A stretch of 64,000 bases of DNA from Halothiobacillus sp. GTDB lineage: Bacteria; Pseudomonadota; Gammaproteobacteria; Halothiobacillales; Halothiobacillaceae. The notes beneath the pieces are model-generated. The model saw only the letters and a program-made list of their open reading frames with translations, was not told where the DNA came from and did not search any database. The stretch is from contig JADQCE010000001.1 of assembly GCA_016278265.1 (NCBI GenBank), forward strand, positions 744,001 through 808,000, read 5' to 3'. This document shows positions 26,028-35,683 of this stretch, one piece after another; position 1 is the stretch's first letter, and every line of letters starts with the position of its first letter. A program made the translations under genes and the position numbers.

Positions 26028-28604
26028 TCAGTCCGCCTTACGGCTGGGCTGGATATCGGGCACCGGGTACCTGGGCATCTGCCCGTGCATGAACTCGCCG
26101 TCCCAGTAGTCCTCGTCGAAGGGGCGGGAGAAGACGAAGCCCTGGACCTGCAGCCGACTGCCGAACTTGCGCAATTCGACCAGTTGTTGCTGGGTTTCGA
26201 CGCCTTCGACGACCACCTCGAACTCGAGTTTTTCGGCCATCGCGAGAATCGATTCGAGCAACTTGCGAGCATCCTCGCTGCGCTCGATCTCGTCGACGAA
26301 CTGCTTGTCGATCTTGAGTTTCGATATCGGCAGGTTGTTGAGATAGGCCAGGGACGAATGCCCGGTGCCGAAGTCGTCGATGGCGATGGCAAAACCATGC
26401 ATTGCCAGCTGGTGCAGCCGTTCGGCCAGCAGGGTCGGATCGGAGCCGAAGTCGCTCTCGGTGATCTCGAGTACGATCGAGGAGGTTGGCAGACTAGCGC
26501 TCTTGGCCAGATGGATCAGTCGTTCCTCGACCTTGTCGAGCAACAAGAGCTGTGGTGGCACGTTGATCGAGATAGTGAGTTCTTGACCGGCCTGGCGCTG
26601 CCAATCCGCCACGCGCCGGCAGGCATTGTTGAGCGCCCATTCGGTGAACTCGCCGATCAGGTTGTGCTCCTCGGCCAGCGGGATGAATTCGGCCGGTGAG
26701 ATCCAGTCGCCACGGTACCGCCAGCGCATCAGGGCCTCGAAGCCGACCAGCGTGCCACTGGCAAGTGAAACCTGTGGTTGGTAATGCACCCGCAACTCGC
26801 GGTTGCCGAGCGCCTTGCCGAGTGCCTGGGTCAGTTCGAAACGCCGTTGCGCCGCGTGGGTATGCCCCCCCGCGTGCCCGATGATCCGATTGCCACCTTC
26901 GACCTTGGCCTGCGAAAGGCCGTTGTCGGTAATGCGTAGCAGCTCCTCGGCAGTCTGTCCCTCGACCGGGAACTGGGCCGAGGTGACGCTGGCTCGGATA
27001 TCCAATCGGTAACCGGCCAGCTCCACACGTTGGGTGATGTGGGCATGGGCCTGGCGCATGACCTCCTCAACCGTGGATTCGAGCTCGGCGGCACTGTCGG
27101 CGAAGACCAGGAACGCGAACTCGTCACCGTCGATGCGCGCGAGCAAGGCATGTGGGTTAGTGATCTCGGCCAGGCGATCACCCATCACCCGCAGGATGCG
27201 GTCGCCGAATCGGCGACCCAGTGCCTCGTTGAACGCCGTGAAGCCATCCAGGCCCAGGGCGATCAGGGCAAACGGCTGATCCGGGTGGGTCTGGATCTGG
27301 GCATCGACCTGCTGCACGAAGTAGGCGCGGTTAAGCCGGTCGGTGACCCGATCCAGGCGGGCCAACGCGAGCACCTCGTTCTCGCGGGCGCGGATTTCGG
27401 TGTGGTCGTTGATCACCACGATCACGTGGCCGCGTTTCTCGCGCGGCTCGCCGACCAGCCGGATGGAGACCAGCGCGATCAGCGTCCTGTCGTCTTCCGG
27501 GCGGGTGAACTCGATCTCGCTGCGCCACTCGCCTTTTTCCAACACGTGTTTCCAGATCGGGGCAATCACGTGGCTGGGCTGGTCGAGCAGGATCTCGAGG
27601 AGCGGTCGTTCGGCAAGCTGGGTGGAGCTTAATGACAGCAAGGACTCGGCTGCCGGGTTGGCTCGGTTGACGAACCCCTGAATGTCGGTCACGAGCACCG
27701 CCTCCTGAACCTCGTCGAAGACCGACGCGGTCAGGGCCAATGAATCCTCGGCGCGCCGTCGACTCAGCGATTCCTTGTCGTGCTTCTTGAGCATCGCCTG
27801 GAGCTGCTCGCGGGAGTTGGACAGGCTGACCAGCGAGCTGCGGAACTGTTGCACGGCCCGCGCGATCCGCCCCAGTTGGTCGCGACGCTTCTGCTGGGTA
27901 CCGGCGCTGGCCTGCTGGCCGGCGACGATGCGCTCGGTGATATCGGCCAGCTGCCGAATCTGCCGGTTGGTCAGCCAGAGCACCAGCACCAGGAGCAGGG
28001 CCTGCAGGGCGACGAACACGATCAGGACGAGCTGGTAATTGTCGGTGACTGCCGCATTCGCGCTCCGGATGGCCCGCGTGGTGTCTTCGAGTTCGTCGTT
28101 GGCTGCATCAATCAGCCCGCCGAACCCGTCGGTCATGATCGCGGCTCGTTGTTCGGCCAGACGGGACTGGATGCGCGCCACTTGGTCACGCGGGGCCGAG
28201 GCGATGTTCTGATTCGCTTCGACCAGGCTACCTGCCTGCGTTTCGATCGAATCGGCGAGCCGATTGATGGCGCCGGGATGGTTTTCCCGCAATGGTGCGA
28301 GTGCCACGCTGCCGCGAATGGCGGAGGCGATCTGGGTGAGTTCAGTGCGCAGGTCCGAGACATCGCGGCGCGCGCCCGGCGTGAATCCGGCTACCTCGCG
28401 TTCGACCTTGGCAGCGATGCTGGCGTATTCATTACGGATCTGTTCGATCGACTTGTGCGTCTCGACAAAGCCGTGGCTGGCCTCGGCGAAGGTCTCCACG
28501 TTCGACTGGGCCAAACTGCCCAGGTAGAAGACCAGGCCGGCACTGAGGGCCAGCTGGGCGAGGATGAAGAGCAGAAATTGCAGCGGCAGGGGGAGCAGTC
28601 GCAT
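26028..28604 (-). CDS. membrane PAS-GGDEF-EAL protein, probable c-di-GMP phosphodiesterase
   Basis: An 858-residue protein: TM at 9-31, periplasmic helical domain at 32-189, TM at 190-212, cytoplasmic linker, PAS at 290-405, GGDEF-like at 410-570, EAL at 590-835. The GGDEF domain looks inactive. The signature reads DGDEF (492-496), the metal-binding Asp region is LGLDGFTAFNE instead of DxDxFKxxND, LTGLPNR is replaced by VTDRLNR, and there is no RxxD I-site. The EAL domain is complete: EAL at 623-625, LEITES, DDFGTGHSS (743-751), KLKIDKQFV, EGVET and QGFVFSRP. I infer a phosphodiesterase in which the degenerate domain is regulatory. The start ATG at 28604 precedes TM1 directly. Confidence 0.9.
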   Translation of the reverse strand: MRLLPLPLQFLLFILAQLALSAGLVFYLGSLAQSNVETFAEASHGFVETHKSIEQIRNEYASIAAKVEREVAGFTPGARRDVSDLRTELTQIASAIRGSVALAPLRENHPGAINRLADSIETQAGSLVEANQNIASAPRDQVARIQSRLAEQRAAIMTDGFGGLIDAANDELEDTTRAIRSANAAVTDNYQLVLIVFVALQALLLVLVLWLTNRQIRQLADITERIVAGQQASAGTQQKRRDQLGRIARAVQQFRSSLVSLSNSREQLQAMLKKHDKESLSRRRAEDSLALTASVFDEVQEAVLVTDIQGFVNRANPAAESLLSLSSTQLAERPLLEILLDQPSHVIAPIWKHVLEKGEWRSEIEFTRPEDDRTLIALVSIRLVGEPREKRGHVIVVINDHTEIRARENEVLALARLDRVTDRLNRAYFVQQVDAQIQTHPDQPFALIALGLDGFTAFNEALGRRFGDRILRVMGDRLAEITNPHALLARIDGDEFAFLVFADSAAELESTVEEVMRQAHAHITQRVELAGYRLDIRASVTSAQFPVEGQTAEELLRITDNGLSQAKVEGGNRIIGHAGGHTHAAQRRFELTQALGKALGNRELRVHYQPQVSLASGTLVGFEALMRWRYRGDWISPAEFIPLAEEHNLIGEFTEWALNNACRRVADWQRQAGQELTISINVPPQLLLLDKVEERLIHLAKSASLPTSSIVLEITESDFGSDPTLLAERLHQLAMHGFAIAIDDFGTGHSSLAYLNNLPISKLKIDKQFVDEIERSEDARKLLESILAMAEKLEFEVVVEGVETQQQLVELRKFGSRLQVQGFVFSRPFDEDYWDGEFMHGQMPRYPVPDIQPSRKAD

Positions 28605-28648
28605 TCGGGTCGTCCTGAGTCCGAGGAGATTTGTCCGTCGTCGTGCGT

Positions 28649-29110
28649 TTACACGGCGTGCGACGAGTTTCGCGCAAGGCTATCACCGAGTCCAGCGGCG
28701 ATCGGCTGAACCCGGGCCAGTTGTTCGATGGGTTCCATCGGCTCGCGTTCACCGGCGCCCCAGACCACCCCCGGCCAGGCCGCGTCGTCGACGAATCGGA
28801 CCACGCAATGCAGATGGAGCTGCTCGACCAGGTTGCCGATGGCACCGACATTTAGCCGGTCCGGATGGTAGAGCCGCTCGAGGGTTTCGCTTAACGCCTG
28901 GAGACCGACGAGCGTCTCCTCGCGCCAGTCGGTCGGGAGTTCATGCAATTGCTCGGCATCAGGACACATCGGCACGATCAGGGCCCAGAGAAATCGTCGG
29001 TCGTTGATCAGCCGGTATTGCAGTCGGCCGTGATTGAGCAGCGGGACACTGTCGGCCAGAAGGCGCGGGTGCAGACGCCATTCAGAGGCGGTTTGGTGAG
29101 GGTCGGTCAT
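28649..29110 (-). CDS. HIT domain protein, likely nucleotide hydrolase
   Basis: A 153-residue protein starting MTDPHQTASEWRLHPRLLAD. The HIT signature near residue 100 is QLHLHCVVR, i.e. HxHxxxR rather than the classic HxHxHxx; this variant is seen in many gammaproteobacterial HIT proteins annotated as diadenosine tetraphosphate hydrolase-like. Substrate unknown. Its ATG overlaps the motB stop by 4 nt (ATGA), so it is cotranslated with the motor stator genes. No functional link is obvious. Confidence 0.83.
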   Translation of the reverse strand: MTDPHQTASEWRLHPRLLADSVPLLNHGRLQYRLINDRRFLWALIVPMCPDAEQLHELPTDWREETLVGLQALSETLERLYHPDRLNVGAIGNLVEQLHLHCVVRFVDDAAWPGVVWGAGEREPMEPIEQLARVQPIAAGLGDSLARNSSHAV

Positions 29111-30060
29111 CGCGTGTCCTCCGGGTTGGCCGGTAATTCCAACACCAGATCGACGCGGCGGTTCTCGGCGCGGCCGGTGTCGGTGTTATTCGTGGTGATC
29201 GGCTGGGTGTCGGCCAGACCCACGGCGAGCAGGCGGCGCGGACGGATGCCCCCCTCGATCAATTCGCGGACCACCGCCGCGGCTCGTGCCGCGGACAATT
29301 CCCAGTTGGAGGGGTAGCGCCAGGTCTGGATGGGCCGGTTGTCGGTATGGCCTTCGACGGTGATCCGATAGTCACTGTCGTCAAGGCGTTCGGCCAGCCG
29401 AGAGAGCAGGTCGCGGCCCGCTCCCGAGAGGCCGGCCTCGCCCGTGGCGAAAAGGATGTTGTCCTTGACCCGCAATTGCACCCGGTCGGCGATCGTAGAG
29501 ACCTCGACGTCGTCGCCCATGTCCTCGAATTGCCCGGCCAAGGCTCGGGCCTGGTCATCGGAGTCGTTGTTGTTCGCGTCGTTGGCCGCACCGGCTGGCA
29601 CCTCGGGGTGTTCCTGGTGGGATTCGGCATCACCGGGTTCGGCGAACAGTTTCTCGTGACGCTCACCGATCAGGGCATCGCCACTGGCCGTACGGGCATC
29701 CGGGTTCGGCTTGTCACCGCCGATGATGATCTCGGGCGGGTCGGTGTCGCCCGTGGCGTCGCTGGCTGCCGGACGGTCGGTGTTCGCCGGCTGGTCCGCC
29801 TGCGCGCCGCTGCCCGGTTCCATCGGGTTCTGTGCCTTGTGCTGGTAGGCATAGGCGGCAAGGAGGACGAACAGGGTCAGCAGGAGGGTCATCAGGTCAA
29901 CCATCGTCAACAGCCAGTAGTTCTGGTCGTCCTCGACCTGGCGAGCGTCGGGTTCCCAGCCCTCGCTCCATGGCCGGCCTCCGTCACGGGCGGCCGCGGC
30001 CACGCGCGCCTCCTGAAGCTCGAGTTCCTGGGCGCTGGGGTCGGCGCTCACGCTGTTCAC
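29107..30060 (-). CDS. motB: flagellar/motility stator protein MotB (PomB-like)
   Basis: Peptidoglycan-anchoring stator subunit of the flagellar motor. One transmembrane helix near 48-68 contains the critical ion-binding Asp55 in LLTMVDLMTLLLTLFVLL. A long acidic, Asn/Pro-rich linker (about 75-185) leads to an OmpA/MotB domain with FATGEAGLSGAGRDLL, VEGHTDNRPI, NWELSAARAAAVVREL and ENRRVDLVL. 317 residues. The start is a GTG (30060) within the motA stop (GTGA); a second in-frame GTG is 3 codons on. Ion specificity (H+ or Na+) cannot be read. Confidence 0.9.
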   Translation of the reverse strand: MNSVSADPSAQELELQEARVAAAARDGGRPWSEGWEPDARQVEDDQNYWLLTMVDLMTLLLTLFVLLAAYAYQHKAQNPMEPGSGAQADQPANTDRPAASDATGDTDPPEIIIGGDKPNPDARTASGDALIGERHEKLFAEPGDAESHQEHPEVPAGAANDANNNDSDDQARALAGQFEDMGDDVEVSTIADRVQLRVKDNILFATGEAGLSGAGRDLLSRLAERLDDSDYRITVEGHTDNRPIQTWRYPSNWELSAARAAAVVRELIEGGIRPRRLLAVGLADTQPITTNNTDTGRAENRRVDLVLELPANPEDTR

Positions 30061-30923
30061 TCGCTCGCTTGTCTCGGCCGGCGGCGCGGACTCTCGGCCC
30101 GGCCATTCGATCGACCCTTGGCACGGTTGCCTTGGGCACGTTTTTGGCGATCGCCGTCACGCAGCTCGTCCTCGCTCTGCGCGAGGAACGAGCCCAGCGT
30201 CTCGCGGATGAAGGCCGGCGAGCGCTGTTCCTGCATCAGCAGCACGCCTTCGACCATCATGTTCATCAGCATCACGCGTTGCTCGGTACGCCGCTCGAGC
30301 TTGAGTGCGATCGGCTTGAACAGCATGTTCGACAAGAGGATGCCGTAGAGCGTCGTGATCAGTGCCAGCGCCATGTTGGTGCCAATGGCGGCGAACTGGT
30401 CGGCGTCCATGGCCGACAGCATGTTGATCAGCCCGAGCAGGGTGCCGAGCATGCCGAAGGCCGGTGCAAAGGTCGCCATGGTGCGGAAGATCTGGGCCTC
30501 GGCCCGTTCGCGGGCGCGCATGCGGGAGATGCGCCATTGCATCAGGGTGATCAGATCCTCGGAGGACGCCCCGTCGAGCACCATCTGCATGCCCGAACGC
30601 AGAAACGGATTCTTGATGTGGTCGAGCTTCTCGTCGGCCCGGCTGATCTGGCCCTGGAGCTTGAGCTTGGACACCTCGACCAGTTCGTTGATGTCGCGTT
30701 CGGCGTAGAGGCGCTCGTTCTTGAGCACGATGCCGAACACGCGGAACACGCGCAGCACCTCGTGCAGCGGGTAACTCACCAGGGTGGCCGCCACCGTGCC
30801 GCCGACGACCAGCATCAGGCCCGGCAGGTTGAGGAAGTTGGAGGGGTCCTCGGCGGACAGGCCAATGGCGGCGATCACGATGCCCAGGCCGGAAAACATG
30901 CCGAGTAAGGTGCTGGGATTCAA
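30057..30923 (-). CDS. motA: flagellar motor stator protein MotA (PomA-like)
   Basis: Four-helix membrane stator subunit that drives rotor torque with MotB. 288 residues. Hydrophobic segments lie at ~1-20, 30-52, 148-168 and 180-202. The cytoplasmic loop contains RISRMRARERAEAQ, and MATFAPAFGMLGTLLGLINML precedes TM3. The first codon is a TTG (30923); MNPSTLLGMFSGLGIVIAAIG matches the MotA N-terminus, so I accept it. The ribosome site is modest (GAGG 10 nt before). A 6-3-6 inverted repeat GTTGGC-GAT-GCCAAC (30942-30956) lies immediately upstream. The basic C-terminal tail is unusually long. Confidence 0.92.
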   Translation of the reverse strand: MNPSTLLGMFSGLGIVIAAIGLSAEDPSNFLNLPGLMLVVGGTVAATLVSYPLHEVLRVFRVFGIVLKNERLYAERDINELVEVSKLKLQGQISRADEKLDHIKNPFLRSGMQMVLDGASSEDLITLMQWRISRMRARERAEAQIFRTMATFAPAFGMLGTLLGLINMLSAMDADQFAAIGTNMALALITTLYGILLSNMLFKPIALKLERRTEQRVMLMNMMVEGVLLMQEQRSPAFIRETLGSFLAQSEDELRDGDRQKRAQGNRAKGRSNGRAESPRRRPRQASE

Positions 30924-31157
30924 AGGTCTCGGTCCTCGGAGGTTGGCGATGCCAACGGTGACAACGGCAGCGTGAACGATAGCATTCCGGCGGGGCTCAC
31001 CGAGTCGACTGGCGCGCGTCTCCGGCTTGCCGGCGTGACCGTCTGATGCCGACGGGCGTTCAGCCTCCCGTAAGCGTGGCGGTTATCCTTATAGATCGAC
31101 CGCTGGGGCGTATTCTTGAGTCCTGACGTCACTCCAATGGCTTAGCGGAGACTCACT

Positions 31158-31985
31158 TTGGATCGAATTGATACCCATTGCCACCTGGAAGCGGCCGCGT
31201 TTGCCGACGACCTCGACGAGGTGCTCAGGCATGCGCTTGCCAACGGGGTAACCGGGATCGTGGCCGTGGGGGTGGCTCCGGCCGACTTTGCCGATCAGTG
31301 TCAGGCCATGACGCAGGCCCGCGCCGAGGGACTGTCAGCCTGGGGGGCATTCGGCACGCATCCGTGGTGGAGTGATCGAGTAGGGGTCGATGAGGCCCTG
31401 GCGGGTCTGGAGCGGCAGTGGCACACGGACGAGCGGCCCATCGCGGTGGGCGAGATCGGCCTGGATTTCGCGCAGGCGGACCTCGATGCCGACGTGCAGA
31501 ACGCGCTGTTTACCGCGCAACTCGACTGGGCCGCCGAACGCGACCTGCCGGTGATCCTGCATGAACGCAAGTCCGCCGATCGATTGGTGTACTGGCTGCG
31601 CCGCCATCGCCATGCCGGTGGCGTGGTCCACGGGTTCACCGGCTCACCCCAGCAGGCACAAGCCTTTATCGAGCAGGGATTTCACATCGGCGTGGGCGGG
31701 GCGATCACGCATCCCGGCGCCCATCGCATGCACCGGATGATGCGCGATCTGCCGCTGGATTCACTGGTGCTGGAAACCGATGCCCCCAATCAGCCCGGCC
31801 ATGATCATCGCGGCGAGCGCAATCTGCCCGGGTACCTGCCCGAGAACCTGGCCAGCCTGGCCGAGTTGCGCGGGATGGAGGCGAACGAGTTGCTCGAACG
31901 TATCAATCGCAACACCCGGCAATTGTTCAAGGAACGACTTGGCTACAATGCTGGCGATTCAAGCCAACGGACCGAGCCAAAGTGA
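31158..31985 (+). CDS. TatD family metal-dependent DNase
   Basis: TIM-barrel hydrolase of the TatD family, reported to act as a 3'-5' exonuclease/DNase in the cytosol. Metal ligands are visible: THCHLEA, GEIGLDF, the His in VILHERKSADRL, the His in VVHGFTGS, and the Asp in LETDAPNQP. 275 residues, typical length. The start is a TTG at 31158 with GCGGAG 8 nt upstream; no ATG fits. It overlaps tcdA by 4 nt (GTGA). Confidence 0.9.
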   Translation: MDRIDTHCHLEAAAFADDLDEVLRHALANGVTGIVAVGVAPADFADQCQAMTQARAEGLSAWGAFGTHPWWSDRVGVDEALAGLERQWHTDERPIAVGEIGLDFAQADLDADVQNALFTAQLDWAAERDLPVILHERKSADRLVYWLRRHRHAGGVVHGFTGSPQQAQAFIEQGFHIGVGGAITHPGAHRMHRMMRDLPLDSLVLETDAPNQPGHDHRGERNLPGYLPENLASLAELRGMEANELLERINRNTRQLFKERLGYNAGDSSQRTEPK

Positions 31986-32719
31986 CTGCCATCAATCCCG
32001 TCGACGAACGTACCGAACTGCTTATCGGAGAGGAGGGTCTCCAACGCCTGCGTGCCGCGACCGTGCTGGTCGCGGGCCTGAGTGGTGTCGGCGGCGCCGC
32101 CGCTGAGTCACTGGCCCGTGCCGGGGTGGGGCGGCTGATCCTGCTGGATCACGACCAGTTCGTCGACTCCAATCTCAACCGCCAGTTGCTGGCTACCGGT
32201 GAGGTGATCGGCCGGGGCAAGACCGAGGTGGCGGTCGAGCGCCTGGCATCGATACGTGACGACATCGAACTCGTGCCCAGTCCGGACTTTCTCGACGTCT
32301 CGGGGGTAGAGGCATTCCTCGAGCAGCATCAGCCGGATTTCGTCGCCGACTGCATCGACTCGATCGCGGTCAAGGCGAGGCTGCTGGCCGTGGCGCGCGA
32401 GCAGGGGCGAGGCACGTTTACCGCCCTGGGCGCCGGCAATCGCCTCGATCCGCGCCAGATGGAGGTCGGGCGGCTCGATCAGGTGCATGGCTGCGGACTG
32501 GGTTCCGTGCTGCGGCGCAAGCTGAGGAAGGCGGGCGCGCCGGTGGATTTCCCCGTGGTCTATTCGACCGAAACACCACGCAAGCCCGCTCCCCATGAAC
32601 CGACCGAAGACGGCAGCCAACCGCGTGCAGTCAACGGCACCATCAGTTACCTGCCCAACCTGTTCGGCCACATGGTAGCCGGCGAGATCATTCGTCGTCT
32701 GTTGGGTGGAGAAGGCTGA
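31982..32719 (+). CDS. tcdA: tRNA threonylcarbamoyladenosine dehydratase (TcdA/CsdL)
   Basis: E1/ThiF-like ATP-dependent enzyme that cyclises t6A to ct6A in tRNA. AGLSGVGGAAAESLARAGVG is the nucleotide-binding loop; LLDHDQFVDSNLNRQ and VADCIDSIAVKARLL are typical, and YSTETPRKPAP near the C-terminus is distinctive of the family. 245 residues. The start GTG overlaps the tatD stop, so both come from one message. It ends 16 nt from the convergent pyrC' gene. Confidence 0.88.
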   Translation: MTAINPVDERTELLIGEEGLQRLRAATVLVAGLSGVGGAAAESLARAGVGRLILLDHDQFVDSNLNRQLLATGEVIGRGKTEVAVERLASIRDDIELVPSPDFLDVSGVEAFLEQHQPDFVADCIDSIAVKARLLAVAREQGRGTFTALGAGNRLDPRQMEVGRLDQVHGCGLGSVLRRKLRKAGAPVDFPVVYSTETPRKPAPHEPTEDGSQPRAVNGTISYLPNLFGHMVAGEIIRRLLGGEG

Positions 32720-32735
32720 GCGCCGACCTCGACAC

Positions 32736-34106
32736 TCACTGCTCGCGCAGGAACACGCGCCGGCCGTTGACCCAGGTGGTCTCCACCTGATGGGCGAAGT
32801 CCCAGCCGATAAATGGCGTGTTCTCGCCGGCGCTTGCCATGCCGGTCGAGCCGAGGCTCCACATGGCATCGGGGTCGATCAGGGCGAGATCGGCGCGCTG
32901 GCCCACGGCGATCGATCCGGAATCCGACAGGCCGAACAGGGCGGCGGGGCGCGTGGTCAGTGCGTCGATGGCACGATCGAAATCGAGCACGTCTTCCTCG
33001 ACCAGCTTGAGCACCAGCGGCAGCAGGGTCTCGAGGCCCGAGATGCCGGGCTCGGTCTCCGGGAAGGGGGCGAGCTTGGCATCCGGCTCGTGCGGTTGGT
33101 GATCGGAAACCACCGTGTCGATGAGGCCCTCGGCGAGCCCGCGGCGTAGCGCATCGCGATCGCGAATGGTCCGCAGTGGCGGGATGACGTGGGCGTTGGG
33201 ATCGAGCGCGTCGGTGTCCATCTCGGTGAGCCAGAGATGATGGGCGGACACGCCCGCCGTGATCGGGAGTCCATCCGCCTTGGCCCGCTCGATCAACTTG
33301 AGCGCCGCGGCCGAGGAGAGCTGCGGCACGTGCACCCGCGCGCCGGTCTCGCTGATCATGGCGATCAGTTGCGCCAGTGGACCCGTCTCGGCGGAAACCG
33401 GCAGGCCCGGCAGGCCGAGGCGCGTGGCCACGGCGCCATCGTGGGCGCAACCCCGCTCGGACAATGAGGGGTCCAGCGGCTGGAGCAGCACCTGCAGATC
33501 GAAGGTCGCGGCGTACTCCAGCGCCCGGCGCATCAGGCGCAAGTCCTGGAAGGGATAGTGGGCATTCGAGATCGCGACGCAGCCACCGGCGTCCAGCGCC
33601 GCCATCTCGGCAAGCAGCTCGCCGCCCAGTTGCTGGGTCATCGCGCCGATGGCGACCACTCGGGCACGACCGGCCAACTGGGCGCGGCGCTTGATATAGC
33701 GCGCGACCGCGATCGTATCGAGGACAGGGATGGTGTCGGGCGGCATGACCACCGTGGTGATCCCGCCGGCGACGGCGGCGGCGCTCTCGGTGGCGATGGT
33801 GGCCTTGTGCTCATGGCCCGGCTCGCGCAGGCGCGCCCAGCCGTCGATAACGCCGGGAATCAGCCAGTGGCCCTCGGCACAGACATGTTCGGCGGTGTCT
33901 GTCGGCCAGTTGCCGGGTGCCTCGCCGATACCGACGATGCGCCCATCGCCAAGGTAGATGTCGCTGGTGGTATCGAGCCCATTGGACGGATCACGCAGCC
34001 GCGCGCCGCGGATGACCCAGCGATCGCAGTCGATACCCGGGCGACAGCCCTCCGGGTGGCGTACCGGGTCGTGGTCGATGCCGAGGTTCTCGGGTGCGTC
34101 CTTCAT
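32736..34106 (-). CDS. pyrC': dihydroorotase-like, catalytically inactive aspartate carbamoyltransferase partner (PyrC')
   Basis: Amidohydrolase-fold protein of 456 residues that in Pseudomonas-type operons forms the structural partner of aspartate transcarbamoylase instead of acting as dihydroorotase. The metal-binding HxH of true dihydroorotases is lost: the position reads D88-GWARLREPG, with Trp90 and Arg92 replacing the histidines. The later motif is SDHQPHEPD. The ATG at 34106 sits in the pyrB stop (ATGA), with GGAGA upstream. A genuine PyrC must be elsewhere. Overlapping order pyrB-pyrC' agrees with the Pseudomonas arrangement. Confidence 0.9.
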   Translation of the reverse strand: MKDAPENLGIDHDPVRHPEGCRPGIDCDRWVIRGARLRDPSNGLDTTSDIYLGDGRIVGIGEAPGNWPTDTAEHVCAEGHWLIPGVIDGWARLREPGHEHKATIATESAAAVAGGITTVVMPPDTIPVLDTIAVARYIKRRAQLAGRARVVAIGAMTQQLGGELLAEMAALDAGGCVAISNAHYPFQDLRLMRRALEYAATFDLQVLLQPLDPSLSERGCAHDGAVATRLGLPGLPVSAETGPLAQLIAMISETGARVHVPQLSSAAALKLIERAKADGLPITAGVSAHHLWLTEMDTDALDPNAHVIPPLRTIRDRDALRRGLAEGLIDTVVSDHQPHEPDAKLAPFPETEPGISGLETLLPLVLKLVEEDVLDFDRAIDALTTRPAALFGLSDSGSIAVGQRADLALIDPDAMWSLGSTGMASAGENTPFIGWDFAHQVETTWVNGRRVFLREQ

Positions 34107-35116
34107 GCGTTCTCTCCGCGGTTGGCGCTCATGCACAGGCTCATTACGGCCATGCGCACCCCGATGCCATTGGATACCTGCTCGAGGATCACCGACTGGG
34201 GGCCGTCGGCCACCGATGATTCGATTTCCACGCCGCGATTGGCCGGGCCCGGATGCATGACGATGGCATCGGGCTTGGCCCAGGCGAGCTTTTCCTCGGT
34301 CAGGCCGTAGAGACGGTAGAACTCCTCTTCGCTGGGCAGCAGGCCCGCCTCCATGCGCTCACGCTGCAGGCGAAGCATGATGATCACATCGACGTCCTTG
34401 AGGCCCTCGCGCATGTCGTGGAACACGCGCACGCCGAGTTTCTCGATGTGGGTGGGGAGTAACGTGCGTGGGGCGATTACGCGCAGCTCGCCGACATTGA
34501 GCGAGTTGAGCACGTGCATCTGCGAGCGGGCCACCCGGGAATGGCGGATGTCGCCGACGATCGCCACCCGCAGGGGCGTGAAATCCCCCTTGTGCCGGCG
34601 GATGGTGAAGGCGTCGAGCAGGGCCTGGGTCGGGTGCGAGTGCCAGCCATCACCGGCGTTGAGTACCGAGACGTGCGGGGCGACGTGGCGGGCGATGAAG
34701 TGGGCCGCGCCCGACTGCTCGTGGCGGACGACGAACATGTCGGCCTGCATTGCCTCGATATTGCGCAGGGTGTCGAGCAGGCTCTCGCCCTTCTTGGTGG
34801 CGGACGTGGCGAGATTGAGGTTGAGTACGTCGGCCGACAGGCGCTTGGCGGCGAGCTCGAAGGTGGTACGAGTCCGGGTCGAGGACTCGAAGAACAAATT
34901 GACCACGGTCCGCCCGCGCAGCAGCGGCACCTTCTTGATCTCGCGATCGGTGACCGAGACGAAGCCCTCGGCGGTATCGAGGATGCGCGTGATCCACTGC
35001 GGGCCAAGCCCCTCGATCGTCAGCAGGTGGCGCAGATGGCCCTGTTCATCGAACTGGATCGCCCAGGGATCCGGGGCAAATTTCGGGATCTTGGGGCGGA
35101 CGAATTTAACGGCCAT
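34103..35116 (-). CDS. pyrB: aspartate carbamoyltransferase catalytic subunit
   Basis: Condenses carbamoyl phosphate with aspartate in de novo pyrimidine synthesis. [19 protein letters not shown] (carbamoyl-phosphate site), the [16 protein letters not shown] loop, [10 protein letters not shown] and [10 protein letters not shown] are all present. 337 residues, with a longer N-terminus than E. coli PyrB (311), typical of the class that binds PyrC'. Starts 5 nt after pyrR. Confidence 0.96.
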   Translation of the reverse strand: MAVKFVRPKIPKFAPDPWAIQFDEQGHLRHLLTIEGLGPQWITRILDTAEGFVSVTDREIKKVPLLRGRTVVNLFFESSTRTRTTFELAAKRLSADVLNLNLATSATKKGESLLDTLRNIEAMQADMFVVRHEQSGAAHFIARHVAPHVSVLNAGDGWHSHPTQALLDAFTIRRHKGDFTPLRVAIVGDIRHSRVARSQMHVLNSLNVGELRVIAPRTLLPTHIEKLGVRVFHDMREGLKDVDVIIMLRLQRERMEAGLLPSEEEFYRLYGLTEEKLAWAKPDAIVMHPGPANRGVEIESSVADGPQSVILEQVSNGIGVRMAVMSLCMSANRGENA

Positions 35117-35121
35117 GGCGC

Positions 35122-35643
35122 TCAGCCCTCCTTGCTGCTGACGAGGCGGGCGGTCATCGGGTCCGGCCCGTCGACGTGGATCTGCTCGTCGGGACCGAGG
35201 TTTAGCTCCTGGCCCGCCCAGTCCGCGCAGATCGGCAGTTCACGGCCATCGCGCTGGTAGAGAACGGCCAGGGCGATGCGGCGTGGGCGACCATAGTCGA
35301 ACAGCTCGTTCATCGCGGCGCGCACCGTGCGGCCGGTGAACAGCACGTCGTCGACCAGGATGATATCCCGACCATCGACATCCACCGACAAGTCCGAGGG
35401 ACTGACCTGGGGATGCAGGCCAAGGGTATTGAAATCATCACGATAGAAGGTGATGTTCAACCGGCCCAGCGGTTCGCTGCAGCCCAGTGCGCGGTGCAGG
35501 GCGTCGGCCACCCAGACCCCGCCGGTATGAATACCCACGATCAATGGATCGACCAGAGTGCCATCCTGCCGATCCGAGCGGATCTGGACCTCGAGACGGT
35601 CGATGGCCTCGTTGACGGGCAGCAGGCGGTCGGTCTGAGTCAT
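35122..35643 (-). CDS. pyrR: PyrR, bifunctional pyrimidine regulatory/uracil phosphoribosyltransferase protein
   Basis: A 173-residue phosphoribosyltransferase-fold protein. The PRPP-binding motif [19 protein letters not shown] is perfect and the fold elements [14 protein letters not shown] and FYRDDFN fit. In Bacillus it attenuates pyr operon RNA; in Pseudomonas-like operons (yqgE-ruvX-pyrR-pyrB-pyrC') it is thought to regulate pyr genes. I saw no anti-terminator stem-loop in the 5-nt gap to pyrB. The ATG at 35643 begins [12 protein letters not shown]; upstream codons in frame have no family match. Confidence 0.9.
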   Translation of the reverse strand: MTQTDRLLPVNEAIDRLEVQIRSDRQDGTLVDPLIVGIHTGGVWVADALHRALGCSEPLGRLNITFYRDDFNTLGLHPQVSPSDLSVDVDGRDIILVDDVLFTGRTVRAAMNELFDYGRPRRIALAVLYQRDGRELPICADWAGQELNLGPDEQIHVDGPDPMTARLVSSKEG

Positions 35644-35683
35644 CGTTGGGATGTCCGGGTGAGGTTGATGGTGCCGAATTGTA

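Noticed and set aside
32736-34106. Active dihydroorotase (PyrC)
   Set aside because: The HxH metal ligands are replaced by Trp and Arg, so the gene is treated as the non-catalytic PyrC' partner.
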